Source of the DNA: Balanoglossus misakiensis
Lineage: Eukaryota; Hemichordata
Length of the DNA stretch: 64,000 bases
Assembly (NCBI GenBank): GCA_040954595.2
Contig: CM082583.2
Location: forward strand, 1,736,001 to 1,800,000
Direction: 5' to 3'
Position numbers and translations under genes: made by a program. Below the pieces are notes generated by a model that did not search any database, was not told the origin of the DNA, and was given only the letters and a program-made list of their open reading frames with translations. Shown here one piece after another: positions 41,032-53,496 of this stretch (positions are counted from its first letter, which is position 1; every line of letters begins with the position of its first letter).

Positions 41032-44000
41032 ATGCGTAAGACTACAATAAAACTCAAAGGACCACTCTTCAATGTAAGTCATCATACCCTTCCACCATGT
41101 GATTTTGATGAACACTTCCCCCCCCCCCAGCTTTATAATTCATATTGTGTTTTCCATCTAAATGTCAGATCATTACACAGAAACGTTGATGCCTTAAAAT
41201 TACTATATGAAGATATTATCAAGTCCAAATTCGCTATCATTGGAATCTCTGAAGTATGGGACCCAAATAACTTAAGTATTTATAATATGCAAGATTACAC
41301 ATTGGAAGTGAAGTCTCGTGAAGTAGGAAGGGGCGGTGGGGTTGGGGCTTACATACATTCATCAGTAATCTACAAGCTGCTTCGAGCAAGTGTCAGTCAC
41401 TCAGAATCACTCTGGATGGAGGTACAGGTTAAAAATACGAAGATAATTTATGGGAATAATCTACAGAAAACCTAATACTGATATAACAGAATTTCAAATT
41501 AGTCTCATGCAAGTTTTAAACGAGCTCAGATGTGACAAAAATAATTGTATTTTAATGGGCGATTTTAATATTGATACTAACATAAGACTGACCAACCCCA
41601 ATATAGATTCATATATATCCTCCTTGGAATGTATAGGCTTAAGACAGCTGATATCTACCCCAACCAGAGTGACTAGTTCATCTGAAATTTAATTGACCAC
41701 ATCTACACAAATATTAATCAACGTCCTATTCATGCTTGCACTATAATCACTGATATCTCAGACCATTTCCCTGTGTATACTCTTTTAGAAAATATTCCTC
41801 TAAAATTGCCACAAAAAGAGAAAATTATTTTCAGAAATTTCAAAAACTATAGTCCCTCCCAATTTTACGAAGATCTTGAAAACACAACCTGGGATTCTGT
41901 GTACCATTCCTCTGATGCTAATGAGGCTTACAACAATTTTTATTCAGTCTTTAATGAATTTTGTGATAAACATGCACCTATTTCTACCAAATCCTATAGT
42001 ACCAAAAAAATAAAAAAACCTTGGATCACCAAATCACTTAGAAAATCTATTAACACCAAACATAGGCTATATAACAAATTATATAAATCAAAATTTAATA
42101 ATGCTGTTGCTGTTGATAATTATAAAAAAATATCGAAATATTTTTTCGGCTTTACTCAGGAAAGCCAAACAGATGTACTATAGCAATATTTTTATACAAA
42201 ATGAAAATAACACTACTTCAATATGGAAAACAATTAGAGAGATACTTGGAAGCCAAGGTAATGCCAGTCAATCTCTGCCAGATAATCTGTGTGTTAAGTC
42301 TAATGGTAAGGTACGAACCGTAAATAAGAAAACTGACATTGTCAATGAGCTAAATAACTACTTTGTTGGTATTGGTCCAGACCTTGCTAGTAAAATAAAG
42401 TCTAACAATTGCAACTTTAATAATTATCTCAAGGCACCCATCTCAAACTCAATCTTTCTTGCCCCAACAACTCAGTTTGAAAAATTATTTGTAGCCTAGA
42501 TCCTTATAAAGCTTGTGGCCAAGATCAAATTCCTGCTAGACTTCTTATAGATGGAGCTGCTGTAATATCTAAACCATTAGAATACATATTCAACCTCTCC
42601 TTTCATTCAGGAATATTTCCGAAAGCCCTAAAATCAGCAAAAGTTATACCAAGTTTCAAGAAAAGAACCACTGATGATCCAGAAAATTACAGACCAATAT
42701 CAATTTTACCTCTTATAAGCAAAGTCTTAGAAAAAATAGTCAACTCCCGTCTTACCAACTTTGTAGAACAATTTAATATTCTATATGAACATCAGTATGC
42801 CTTTCGACAAAAATATAGTACCAAACTCTCTCTGATCAATCTTGTCAATTATCTCATTAAGCAACTTGATGCTGGCAGAATTACACTTGGCATTTTCCTT
42901 GACTTTTCAAAAGCCTTTGATACCATTGATCATACAATATTACTATCTAAACTCTCTCACTATGGTATACGTGGACGTCCTCTACAATGGTTTACAGATT
43001 ATTTAAAAGATAGATGTCAACATGTTTGTGCTGATCAGATGGCCATATCTCATCTAGCCATAATATTACATGTGGAGTTCCACAGGGATCTGTCCTTGGA
43101 CCTACTCTATTTTTATTATTTATTAATGATATAGCCCTTTCAACATCCTTCTTCAACTTTCGGCTGTTTGCTGATGATACAAATCTGTTCCATACCTTCC
43201 CTGCAAACAAAAGTGATATCAATCTGAACCATGTTGACCGCCAGTTACAGCTGGTGCTAGATTGGTGCAATGCCAACAAACTCACTATAAATCACCTAAA
43301 AACAAATTACAGTATTTTCAGAAACCAAAGACGAAACTTTTCCCATGTTGGTTCTCTCCACATAAATAATATGGTCATAAATGAGGTAGAAGCTGCATCA
43401 TTTGTTGGCATTCTCATTGACAGGCATCTTACCTGGTCAAAACATATCCAGATGCTAAACACAATCATCAGAAAGAAAGTTGGCATTCTCTTTAAACTCA
43501 GACATTTTGTACCTACCCGTAATACTTACCTTACTCTACAAATCACTTATCCAACCACATATAACATACGGCCTCGAAGTATGGGGGTCAACATATCCTT
43601 CATATCTCAACCGTATTAAGTTATTACAAAAAATGGCAGTAAGAGCAATACCCTTCAGTGATTTCACAGCTCATTCAACTCCTTTATTCCATAAATTGAA
43701 AATCCTTGATATTTTCAAATTACATAAGCTCCAGGTATGCTCCTTCATGTATGATCTTGTAAACAATAATCTTCCACAAAGGCTGACAACCTACTGTCAA
43801 TTACCTCTCCATGATTACAGTACACGCCACAAAAGCAAGGTAATCTCCATATTCCAAGTGTAAATACAACAATGGGCAAATTTGCAATATCTTTTAATGG
43901 CCCTCTCTTATGGAATTCATTACCAGAACAAATAAAATACAAAAAATCCCAACAAACTTTCCGGTACTCGCTCAAACAGATGTATTTAGAAAATTAACTA

Positions 44001-44310
44001 TAAATATATATATATTTATATATAGTAGTTCAATTTATACATTCAATGTATTTATTTCATTCAATTTTAGCTACTGTCTATGTACATAATTGCCTTTACA
44101 GTGTACATGCCTAATATTGCTTCTCTCTAAGAAATACACTGCCCTCAAAATGAAATGTAACTAATTTTTATACCGCAATGTACAGAGGAATGGAAACAGA
44201 CTTGACTAGCACCTGCTATTTTCTGTTCCCAATTACCCTTTCATTCAACCTGTCTCACTCGTGAGTTATGTAAATACTTTTCAACTTTTCAACAAGGGTA
44301 ATAAATTGAA
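41032..44310 (+). mobile_element. Dead non-LTR retrotransposon (CR1/L2/Rex1-like)
   Basis: An APE-type endonuclease (HLNVRSLHRNVDALKLLYED, GISEVWDP, LMGDFNIDTN, and a SDHFPVY ending) is followed by a reverse transcriptase (YRPISILPLISKVLEKIVNS; FLDFSKAFDTIDH; CGVPQGSVLGP; LFADDTNLF). The catalytic FADD is intact. The frame shifts at about 41,455, 41,685, 42,120, 42,490, 43,040 and 43,540, so no protein can be made. The 3' end runs to an AATTGAATTGAAATTG tail near 44,310, a style common in this group. Assignment within the jockey/CR1/L2 supergroup is approximate. Confidence 0.85.
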
Positions 44311-44621
44311 TTGAAATTGGATTGCATTGAACTCACGTCATCAGAGTAGACAAAGAAAATACGATCACGCAATATTTCAATGATCAAATCTCCCAAACTA
44401 TAGATTAAAAAGGCTGATTATTCAGTTGAATGTCATTCTATCTCAATTCTTTTGCGATAGCAGACGATTCAAGAGTCTTCCCTTCTTCATTCCACGAGAC
44501 CTCTTTTCTTCGTCGCCAGAACTGCTTCAACTACATGCTTCTGGATACGACGCCCCTCTGATCAAACAACAGATCCATCCTGAAAAAGTGCTTCAAATCT
44601 TGATATTTTTCTTTAATTTGA

Positions 44622-45843
44622 CTCAGATAGAAGGTCTTTTCATCCAAATGCATAGATTATGAATTATTTCTCTCAATATATTCAGTGACTACCTCCCCAT
44701 GATATATATCCTCCTGAATTAGTGCTTCAAATTTTGATATTTTTCTTGATATTTTTCTTTAATTTGACTTCAACCGTCACCATTCTCCAAGACTGTAAAA
44801 GAAGGGAGATGATGATGAACTACTATTAATTTTTTTGCCCCTTGTACTGTCTTTACAACTGGTCGTATAAATCTGATATTTGTTTGGCATGCGAATTTTG
44901 GAATATGGATGTGTATAATCACAATTATAAGATCCTCAAAATAAAAGATCCTATCATTTCATTTGGTTAATTACCAGTTCATAGGTGAATGAAAATATTG
45001 TTACTCACTTTGAAACCTGACATGTATATATAATAATTCAAAGTATTTATTCGCATATTTTTATATTATTCATGGTGTTATAGATCAATGGAAATTTTTC
45101 AAATTAAATTCATGTATATAAAATGTAGCAATGTAATGTCATATGTGAAACCCTTAATCTTGATATTGTAATTCATTGTAGAATATGATTATATTGTGTT
45201 ATTCACTCAACTTGTGCATGTATGTTTAAGATTCATGCAAAATTACTTTTTTATACAAACTGTTCCTTTTTGTGTTGTTCGGAGGTGACAACTCATCAAC
45301 AATGAAATAAGTTTGGGAAATTTTTGAACAAAGTCATGAAGTGGAAGTACTATAAATAAGTTTAATATCTGTTTGAGTTGTCCTGCCAGAAGTCAACATT
45401 TTTAGCTTATACAAATACTGTTGCAACTACAGAACAGTTGAAGAATTTCATCATTATATTTATGTTTTAATTACAAGTATATCAATTTTACCTTTTCCTT
45501 ATATTAAAAGCATATTTTATTATAATATTTAATTGAGTTCTTTGTCTACTTTTTTAAACTGACAATTTTTCAGTCATTACCATAACCCTGGAGTGTATTT
45601 CACTGTGTCCAGAGATTCTTCTGTAGTAGTTATAATAAGACATCAAACCAGGTCCGATAATCAATATTACTCAAGCTAAGCTAATTACCAGGTCCAGGTT
45701 CAAAAAAGAAATGAGTGAAAAACTTACAATTTCAACAGGATCTTCTTGAACCACTGCTAAGTGGTAGTACTCGCACAGGGGGCTGCAAACATGAAAGTTA
45801 TAAATGGCGGAGTTCCTGCATTTTCCCCCAATAAACATTAATT
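44622..45843 (+). repeat. 3'-flank segmental duplication, copy 2
   Basis: Near-identical to 34,487-35,707, including the first ~205 bp of the palindromic MITE, where it stops abruptly; the next base begins the Crypton-bearing segment. A short partial version of its start (GTGCTTCAAATCTTGATATT) also occurs just before it at 44,588. Confidence 0.9.
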
Positions 45844-46070
45844 ATAATATGCTTGGTGTGAATCTAGCTTGCTGATTGGCTGGAGCCAGGGTTTATATTC
45901 TCAACAAGATGACCTGGCCCAACTTGGCCCTGAACGGAGAATAGCTAATAAACTTTGCATTTGATTGGCTGTGGGATGGTGGACTGCATTTGATTGGCTG
46001 TGGGATGGTGGAAATGTCGTCTGCTGCAATCAGCTCGTGCAAATTTTGGAAATATCAAGAAGAGCTCAAA
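45844..46070 (+). promoter_or_regulatory. Candidate promoter of the Crypton gene with repeated inverted CCAAT boxes
   Basis: TGATTGGCTG-type words (inverted CCAAT, NF-Y-like) occur at 45,873, 45,962 and 45,991; the last two lie in a 29-bp direct repeat (45,956-45,984 and 45,985-46,013). The first in-frame ATG with family-like sequence (MQPAAMSERL) is at 46,071. I see no TATA box. A promoter role is inferred from position and motif. Confidence 0.4.
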
Positions 46071-47673
46071 ATGCAGCCAGCCGCCATGTCTGAAAGGCTA
46101 GATTCTGACTTTGATTTGAATTTTAACCTCGAACAACTTGACGAAATATCTGACGAAGAACTCCTACAAGCGGCGACGATACTCGAGAATCTACCGGGAC
46201 CGTGCATTCCTCCAGCAGTAAATCATGCCTACCCGCAGACGCCGAGATTCCCCGAGTTGTCACACGAAAAGGTGGAACAGTTAGCGGCGAAAAAAATGAG
46301 GCAAATACAAATGCATCGACCAAGTGGGGAGTTAAGTTACTGAAAAGTAAGTATTCAATAAAAAAAAATAGTAGTCGTATATTTTATCGTTCACGCCGAA
46401 ATGGGCGCCGCCATTTTCATTGTTTGTAAACAATCGCGTTAGTCGTTTGATCTGTTGACCTTAAAATCACGCAGTTGTTGTTGTATTTACCGTCTCTATT
46501 TTAACCGTTGCAGCCTGGTGTATGGAGCGATCGATTTCCCCAGATTTTGAAATGCTGCCAGTAGAAGACCTGGCAAACTTACTGAGGCAGTTTTATGCCG
46601 AGGTGAGAACAAGAGAAGGAAACGAGTATAGCATCCGGAGCTATTCTGGGATCAGAGCTGCGATACACCGACATATCACCAACGTCCCATTCAACCGAGC
46701 TATCAATGTCTTGAGGGATCGGGAATTTCTGGTGGCCAACAATGTATTTGTCGGGAAAATAAAGTGCCTAAAGCGAGATGGAAAGGACACCATCAATCAC
46801 AAAACACCAATAAGCGAGGGCGATATCCAGAAGATGTTTGCTAGCGGTACGCTATCCGACTCTGATCCACTGTCATTATTACGTATGGTATGGTTTTATG
46901 TAGAATTTTTCTTTTGTCGAAGGGGGCGGGAGGGTCTGCGAGATTTACATAAGGGGAGTTTCATTCTTAAGGTTGACGACCAAGGGAGGGAATACATTAC
47001 ATTGGCCTACTTGGAAGCCACTAAAAACCACCCCGGGGATTTGAAAGATAATTTTGAAAGTGAGAAGCGGATGTATAAAACGGGTTCTCCCCTCTGCCCA
47101 GTTACGGCCATTTTGAAATATATCGGTAAACTCCATCCCAACTGTAATGCGTTTTTCCAGCGTCCCATTCCCAATTTCTCCGGCAGTGAAAACACGTGGT
47201 ATGTAAACAGCCCCCTTGGGCACAATTCACTAGGGTAAATGATGAAGAAAATATCAAAAGCGGCAGAGTTGAGTGTAATATACACAAACCACTGTGTGCG
47301 AGCAACAACCATTAAGTCGCTGAACGACGCTGGGGTCCCAACGAGAATAATCATGAATCTCAGCGGTCATCGCAACGAAGGAAGCATTCGTAGTTATTGT
47401 CGTGACAGTTCGAATGAACAGAAACGACAGTGTAGTGACATTTTAATGTCATCGATTCACGATAAACCTACCGGTAACATAACAGCTGATGGGGCCCCAG
47501 CTCCGTCTGCTACGTCTTTGGCGGTTGCTTGCTCACCACAACGGTGTGAGAGAAATATATCCACATGCCAAACTCTCCCCTCAAATTCCATAACACCATC
47601 CAATATGTTCAATAACTGCAACTTCCAGGGCAATGTATATGTTTATACAAGTACCTATTGTGATGTTTATTGA
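46071..47673 (+). pseudogene. Crypton-type tyrosine recombinase gene (one intron, one frameshift, one stop)
   Basis: Exon 1 (46,071-46,346) has an acidic N-terminus (LDEISDEELLQAATILENLP) and a segment VEQLAAKK, after which the frame must shift at a run of seven A (46,292-46,298 region) to reach NASTKWGVKLLK. Intron 46,347-46,513 (GTAAGT...TTGCAG) restores TWCMERSI. Exon 2 encodes the DUF3504-type recombinase (LPVEDLANLLRQFYAEVR; YFVE-like FFFCRRGREGLRDL; NHCVRATTIKSLNDAGVP; LSGHRNEGSIRSYCR). A TAA at 47,236-47,238 interrupts the same frame between NSLG and MMKKISKAAE. Catalytic Arg, His-x-x-Arg, and Tyr (RSYCR) are visible. This family includes Crypton transposons and host genes derived from them. 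As read it is broken by two simple lesions. Confidence 0.8.
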
Positions 47674-47784
47674 AGAACTCTAACACTGAAGAATACTCGG
47701 AAAGTACAGACCATAAGGCCAAAAAAAAAAAGAGTTTTGTTTAGCGTCCAAGCAAAATCTCAAAATTGATGCGGTGACGCGGCT

Positions 47785-47825
<41 letters not shown>

Positions 47826-49380
47826 CTGCGAAACAAGAACAGCAAATATTTCTTTAATAGTCCAAAATTAAGGGGGGATTTGGTCAAAGTAGGGGGGAAT
47901 CATGATTTGCATATTTTATGTTAATTAGGTAAACATCAAGGAATGACAATTTTGAACATTAACTTACTAACTGCCTTCATTCCATATTAAAAACAGCATA
48001 AGTAAATTACAATATTTTACATGTGAACTTGACAACATATTAACAGTTACAGTTTTTTTCTACTTTAAATTAGTAGATTTTGCAGAGGAAGACACCAGCT
48101 TGCATAACTTTCAGGGCATGTAATTTAAAAAATGCTGGAGAGCTGAAAATAACTCCTGAAATTAATTACACAAGTGGTAGGAGAGTGACTGATTAACAGC
48201 TCCCCTGGCAAGTAGAGTGAAATGAATAAAATAAATGCAACTGCAAAAACAATAGTGTCTTTCTTTAATACATTGTACTATACCTGAGAAAAAAATTTCT
48301 TGTTTGATTTTAAAAGTTTCAGTTTAGCTGCCAAAATATTAGATTGTGAAACCATTAATAGTTAAATAAATTGAAGTGGTATATATTTCTTCAGATTTCT
48401 GCCTACACTTCCCCATCTGTGGCTAAGCACACTACTCAAATAAACAGTCTCTGTAGTATTGAATGACTTTCCTTCCTAAGTAAGAAAACAAGGTCATGGA
48501 AAACTGATACATTCTTGATAATCGCCATGGCAGGAACGCAGTTTCTTTAATTTGCATAAAATTGTTACGTTCTGCCAACCCAATTTCAAAAGTCGCCATA
48601 ACAACAAGTTCACTTGAGTGCAGAGTGTGTGCTCTAAATTTAAACGTTATCCAGATAGGCTGTTCCAACAATTGCACACTATAGCCCTGGAGCTAAATTA
48701 CACGTGAATGAATGTGAAAGTCATCTACAACATAGTTTTGGGGGGTGGGAAGTTAAAATGTATAGGCCAGCACGCAGTAATATCGGCCGTTTTCCCAGTG
48801 TTTTGACTGACGGTACATGCTATGGAGGCTTGGACGCGCATGTACTGGCCGGGTGGGCTGCTCACGAAGGGGCAATTGTCGCCCCCTGAACTTGTTACAA
48901 GGGGCGCTTCAAGTGTAAAAGAGGGGGAATCGCGCGATTGCGCGTCCTGGAGAAAACACTGAAATTTAGTTGATTTCCGGGTTCGAAAATTACGAAAAAA
49001 AAGCCTCGACGCGCATGTTGGATGAAAAGTTTGAAACAGATTTTGATTTTGATTCCTAACATCTCTATATGTACATGCAACCTAGACATAGTTAGTTTCT
49101 ATAGTAACTTTAACAAACCAATCAACTGTCATGATACTGGCTTTCTGCCACCATTTTATGGGGAAGTGATTCTTTATTTGCATGAATCATTTGATGAAGT
49201 TAAATAGAAAAGCTAGATTCTGCACTGATTCAAACTGGTCAGATTAATTTATAAGGTTGAGAAACAACATGCCGTTTTTTCCCTGGGTTGACTAAATTTG
49301 GAATTTTGTTCATCAAAGATATTTTTATGGGGAAAATAACGAATCAACTGAGCTTTACTTGTTAAACTTTTATCACAAAA
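47674..49380. other. Non-coding stretch after the Crypton gene
   Basis: Contains a pure T run of about 39 bases (47,787-47,825) and AT-rich sequence. No gene or RNA recognised. Missing TM2-TM7 exons of the minus-strand GPCR were sought here and not found. Confidence 0.5.
47787..47825. repeat. Poly-T run
   Basis: About 39 consecutive T on the plus strand. It could be the A-tail of an inserted sequence on the minus strand, but no such element was recognised. Confidence 0.9.
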
Positions 49381-50095
49381 TGCCCAAATGTTATGAAAAT
49401 GTTGTTTATGCCAGGCCACTATTATAAAATATCTATGGTTATACAGTGACTGAATCTCGATCCTGTATTTACCCCTATAACTAGTTTAGTGATGATAAAT
49501 ATTTTGAAAATTACTCTTTGAGCAGTTTTTTGTTTAAAATATTGTAATGTGAATTTATTTTGGTGTTTTATAATTGTTAATTTGTGGGTCAGATTATCTG
49601 TATTGGCGGCCATTTGGAAAAAATAAAAAAAATGGTTGCCATGGAAACTCATCAACAGATATTGTGGCTCGCTATCTGAATTTGTTTAGTACACATTAAC
49701 GCACATCTGAGCCAAGTTTGGTGCTTTTATCGCAAAATCCACAATCGATCTGTTATGCCGCTCCACTGTAGACATTAAACTGTGTTTTATCCTTTATTCT
49801 GTATTTATAACTATTTCGGTGACCACAAATACTTTGCAAATCACCCTTTCTATAGTTTCTGGTTTCAAATATCATAATCTGAAATTACCTTGGTGTTCCT
49901 TAGTCGTTATTTTGTTTGAAAGATTAATGTAGTGGCGGCCATTTTGAAAAATGGTTGCCATGGCTACCCGTTAACAGATATTAAGTGGCTCGCTATCTAA
50001 ATTTGCTTAGTACACAGTAACACACATCTGAGCCAAGTTTGGTGCTTTTATCACAAAATGCACAATCGATATGAAAATTGGGGTTTGGCCGCTCC
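49380..50095. repeat. Two tandem ~340-bp diverged repeats beside the TM1 exon
   Basis: Both units contain GGCGGCCATTT, ATGGTTGCCATGG, TGGCTCGCTATCT and ATCTGAGCCAAGTTTGGTGC. The second unit ends at the splice donor of the GPCR TM1 exon (50,102). Confidence 0.75.
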
Positions 50096-50102
50096 ACTAT
50101 AC

Positions 50103-50522
50103 GGCCAAATTTAGTATAATCTTTCCTGGACGAGTTCTCATCTGTTTGAAAACAGAGATCGTGATGGCAGTGATCGAAAGACAGACTATGGACAGAATAC
50201 AACCAACAAGAGTTAACAGCTGTTTCAGTTGTGTTTTTGACTTCTGGTTCCAAAACGTAGTCATTCTTTTCTTGGACTGACACACGAAGGCTTGGGAACG
50301 GTCTTTCGATAGAACAAACTTTCCCTATGGATAAACCGATGATTCAACTGAAAGAACGTCGTCGCTTACACGGAAGGTGCCTTCAGAAAATCTCAAAATC
50401 ACTCCTGTACAACTCGTTATAAAATCATCAACGTTTCTGTTCGGAGATTTGCACATTGTGACCATTAGTTGTATATCTGGTGAGGCTGGACTTTTATGCG
50501 TGTAATGACTTGTTTTAGACAC
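50103..50522 (-). pseudogene. GPCR-like gene TM1 exon with in-frame stop
   Basis: The reading frame runs from about 50,522 through a TAG at 50,327-50,325, then on through CQSKKRMTTFWNQK and TM1 to a donor GCC|GTATAG at 50,102. The sequence on both sides of the TAG fits the juxtamembrane segment of the family, so the stop is probably a nonsense mutation. The acceptor was not resolved. Confidence 0.7.
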
Positions 50523-51455
50523 AAATAATTGGGCAAAACGGTGGCGTATGATTTTTTAAAGTAAGTTTCCAAATTAAAACGTAAGTGAGCCAAAAAACTA
50601 CAGGTCAGATAAATTGTTTTCTCGTAAATTCAACATTAGAATCAAATTTGGCGTTGGAAACAAACGGCGGGTCGCCAGTTCCTGGTCTGGAGGCTGGTAG
50701 AGTCACGTCTTGAAGACTGGCCCCTATTTTAATAATGGCATTGTCATGACCGGCCAACCTTTGACCTCGGAGACCACAATGTAGAGCTATCGATCAGCTT
50801 TTCGCGTTTCAATCAAACATTGCAATCACGGGCTAAAATCACTAACTAGTTGATACCTTTTTCGGTGTTTCATCTAACCTTTGAAAGGAGTATAATATAA
50901 ATTGAAATGACCGCACGTAATGTGCATTTCTTGTTCACGTGTGGGGACTATATGTGTGCGTAATGATCCAAATGCAAGGGGTTGTGTGAACAGGCCTTAA
51001 ATAATGAGTTTGCGTTAAATAATGAGTTTGCGTTAAATAATAAGTTGACAAACGGCGCGAGTGCATTTTTTCATGGTTTAGAAATCACTTATTTATATAT
51101 AATTCATTATATAATTTAAATCACTCATGATATATATATAATAGACTTGCACTTAAATTATTTATAAATCACTCATGATATATATATAATACACTTAATT
51201 TTTTTTTATTTATAAATCATTAATTAAATATAAATAATTATGTACATCACTCATGATATATATATAATACACTTACATTTTTATTATTTATAAATAATTA
51301 ATTATATATAAATAAAAGAGCATAAAATACATTTTATGTATATAATTGAATCGACTTGAAATTATTTATAAATAAATTGTCAGGACTTAAATGGTTTGCA
51401 AATCTATAATTACATACATATAAGTATGTTAAATAACGACTTTTGAACAAATAAT
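50523..51455. other. Intron-like AT-rich stretch
   Basis: Between two GPCR exons. The part 51,060-51,420 contains repeated ACTCATGATATATATATAAT words (four copies) and AT-rich spacers. No coding signal. Confidence 0.55.
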
Positions 51456-51506
51456 TTAGCTAAATAATAAGTTAACACATGGCACCCCATAGTAATTCCA
51501 TGTTAC

Positions 51507-52702
51507 GTTTGCCATTAGGTTTTCATTTACAGTCACGTTGGTGTACTCAAATTTGTGACTCTCAAATGTGACTTGTTCGATTCTGTTACCACAGACGGGG
51601 TTCAACATTTCAAAAGTGACCGACCTGACGACAAAGCCCGCCATCAGCAATTCTGAGCCGACTTGAGACCAGGTTGCCGCACAGGCTGCTGGGAGAAAAT
51701 CACCGGTGAAATTGGACTCCACGCGAACAAGAACGGACAAAGTGACAAGTAAATCACCAAAATCCTCCGCTCTGTCACAATGGTAATGCGAGTTGGAAAT
51801 GTTATGTGTGTAAATAACGGACAGATTTCGTATCAGTGACGTCACGGTTTCTTCGAGGTTGATGAAATCGCACCCGTCCACTTCCACCGATGGCAAAGAA
51901 ACGCGGAAAGTTAACAAAATGGCGGGATGTCTCCCGTGAGCTGACGCTACAAAGAAGTCATTCAGCTCCGGCCGTTCTGATAAAGGATTCATTTTCAATT
52001 TCGTTATGTCAAAATTGTCGTAATCAAAGACGTGTCTCAAAATACATTTTCCTTGTAACATATCAAAGATTCGGCCATGTTCGCAGCTCCATTGCTCTTG
52101 AATTCTAATGATATCCATAGTATACAGTCGATGTTCTCCCTGTGCGTTGAAGTCAAACAATATATCAAAGGCGGGAAATCGGGGATAGACTATCAACTCA
52201 AGCGGCGGTAAACCGCATGTTACATAAGAAGGATTGATTGCAACGTCATTGCATATTGCACAATGAATGTTCTTGTAATACATAAATCCCCTAGCTCTCC
52301 CGCTTAATACTACGAATACCCCAACTACTGCTGAATAACGGTGACACAGCTCAACAATCGTGTCGTTGGGGAAATCAGCAGGGCAGGTGTCAATGGGCCT
52401 GAAACATTCAGTTACACCATGCCGGAGATCGCCCTCGATAAACGGCCTCATTGAACAAAGTTCTGATGACATCAAGAAGGAGACGATAGAGGAAATATTA
52501 GTCGACAAAATTTCCATTGGCATATCTCTCGGGCATTCCCACTCTAACGACGAAAAGTGCAGGCTCGATTCATTCACACCATTACAAATAGCGCAGTTGA
52601 TATTTTGGTACACCATTTCACCGACAGAGTCAATCACTGGAGTAATATCAAAAACGGACGCATCTGTAATGAAAACGTACAGAAGCTTATTTGGGCCAAT
52701 TT
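51507..52702 (-). CDS. GPCR-like gene exon 2: Cys-rich extracellular domain
   Basis: Acceptor TTTTTTAG at 52,703, phase 1, joins exon 1 in frame. Contains YQNINCAICNG and YKNIHCAICND, each followed by CP or CG segments, and a distal beta-rich region. Several N-glycosylation sequons are present. The exact 3' boundary is uncertain: the donor candidate GTAACA at 51,506 is weak, and the frame runs on to a stop at 51,456. Confidence 0.75.
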
Positions 52703-52729
52703 CTAAAAAATAAAATAAAAATAAAAATC

Positions 52730-52812
52730 TCGTAATTACGAGTTTTTATTCTCGTAATTACGAGTTTTTAATCACGTAATTATGAGAATCTCGTAATTAC
52801 GAGATTTTGTGG
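52730..52812. repeat. Cluster of CTCGTAATTACGAG palindromes
   Basis: The 14-bp palindrome CTCGTAATTACGAG or a one-base variant occurs four times in 83 bp (about 52,730, 52,752, 52,775 and 52,790), separated by A/T runs. The cluster lies in intron 1 of the GPCR-like gene, 28 bp from the exon 2 acceptor. Confidence 0.85.
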
Positions 52813-53496
52813 GGAATGATTTCTCAAGATACGGCCGCAGGTTTATTGCGTTAAACACACGCGCGTCACTTGAATAACAGCGCGTCACCCGTTTTTTTTT
52901 CCTGTTTTGTGGTGGCGACCACGACAAACTCGTACTGCTTCATCTAGATATAAATCACTGGACACCGTCGTTGGAGCGCGTGATCAGTGACTGCATGAAC
53001 AGTATACATGTGACAATATTGATAAAACTATAAAACTGACCCTCCTTCCACCCTTGACGGGGAAAAATTAAAATAAAAATTCGCGTCGCAGCACAATTTT
53101 TTAAAGAAAGGCCGGCCCAGAAACAATTCTGTATTTTGGTCGTACGTCGTTGGCAAGGCCCCTGAGTCGAACCCCCCCCCCCCTCAAAAAAAAAAAAAAA
53201 AAAACTAGTGTTACAAAACCCTTGTGTTTCAATTTTGCAACAACCTATAGTTCCTCGGCTTATTTCTCCCCAAAGTATGGGCGATGTATTGCCGAAGTCG
53301 GGGGCGCCAGGCAAAATTTATCCGGACAATCTTTGAAGCTCTCCCGTTCTTATTCAAATAATTTTATTGGGGAGATTCAGGAAGTTCCATCACAGATTCA
53401 AATATAGACAATTAATTTTGTTCAATAACATGGCTAATCATGGCAGAAATTGAAACACACAGAAAAAAGAAATGCATAAATTTGGTATTAGTGCAT

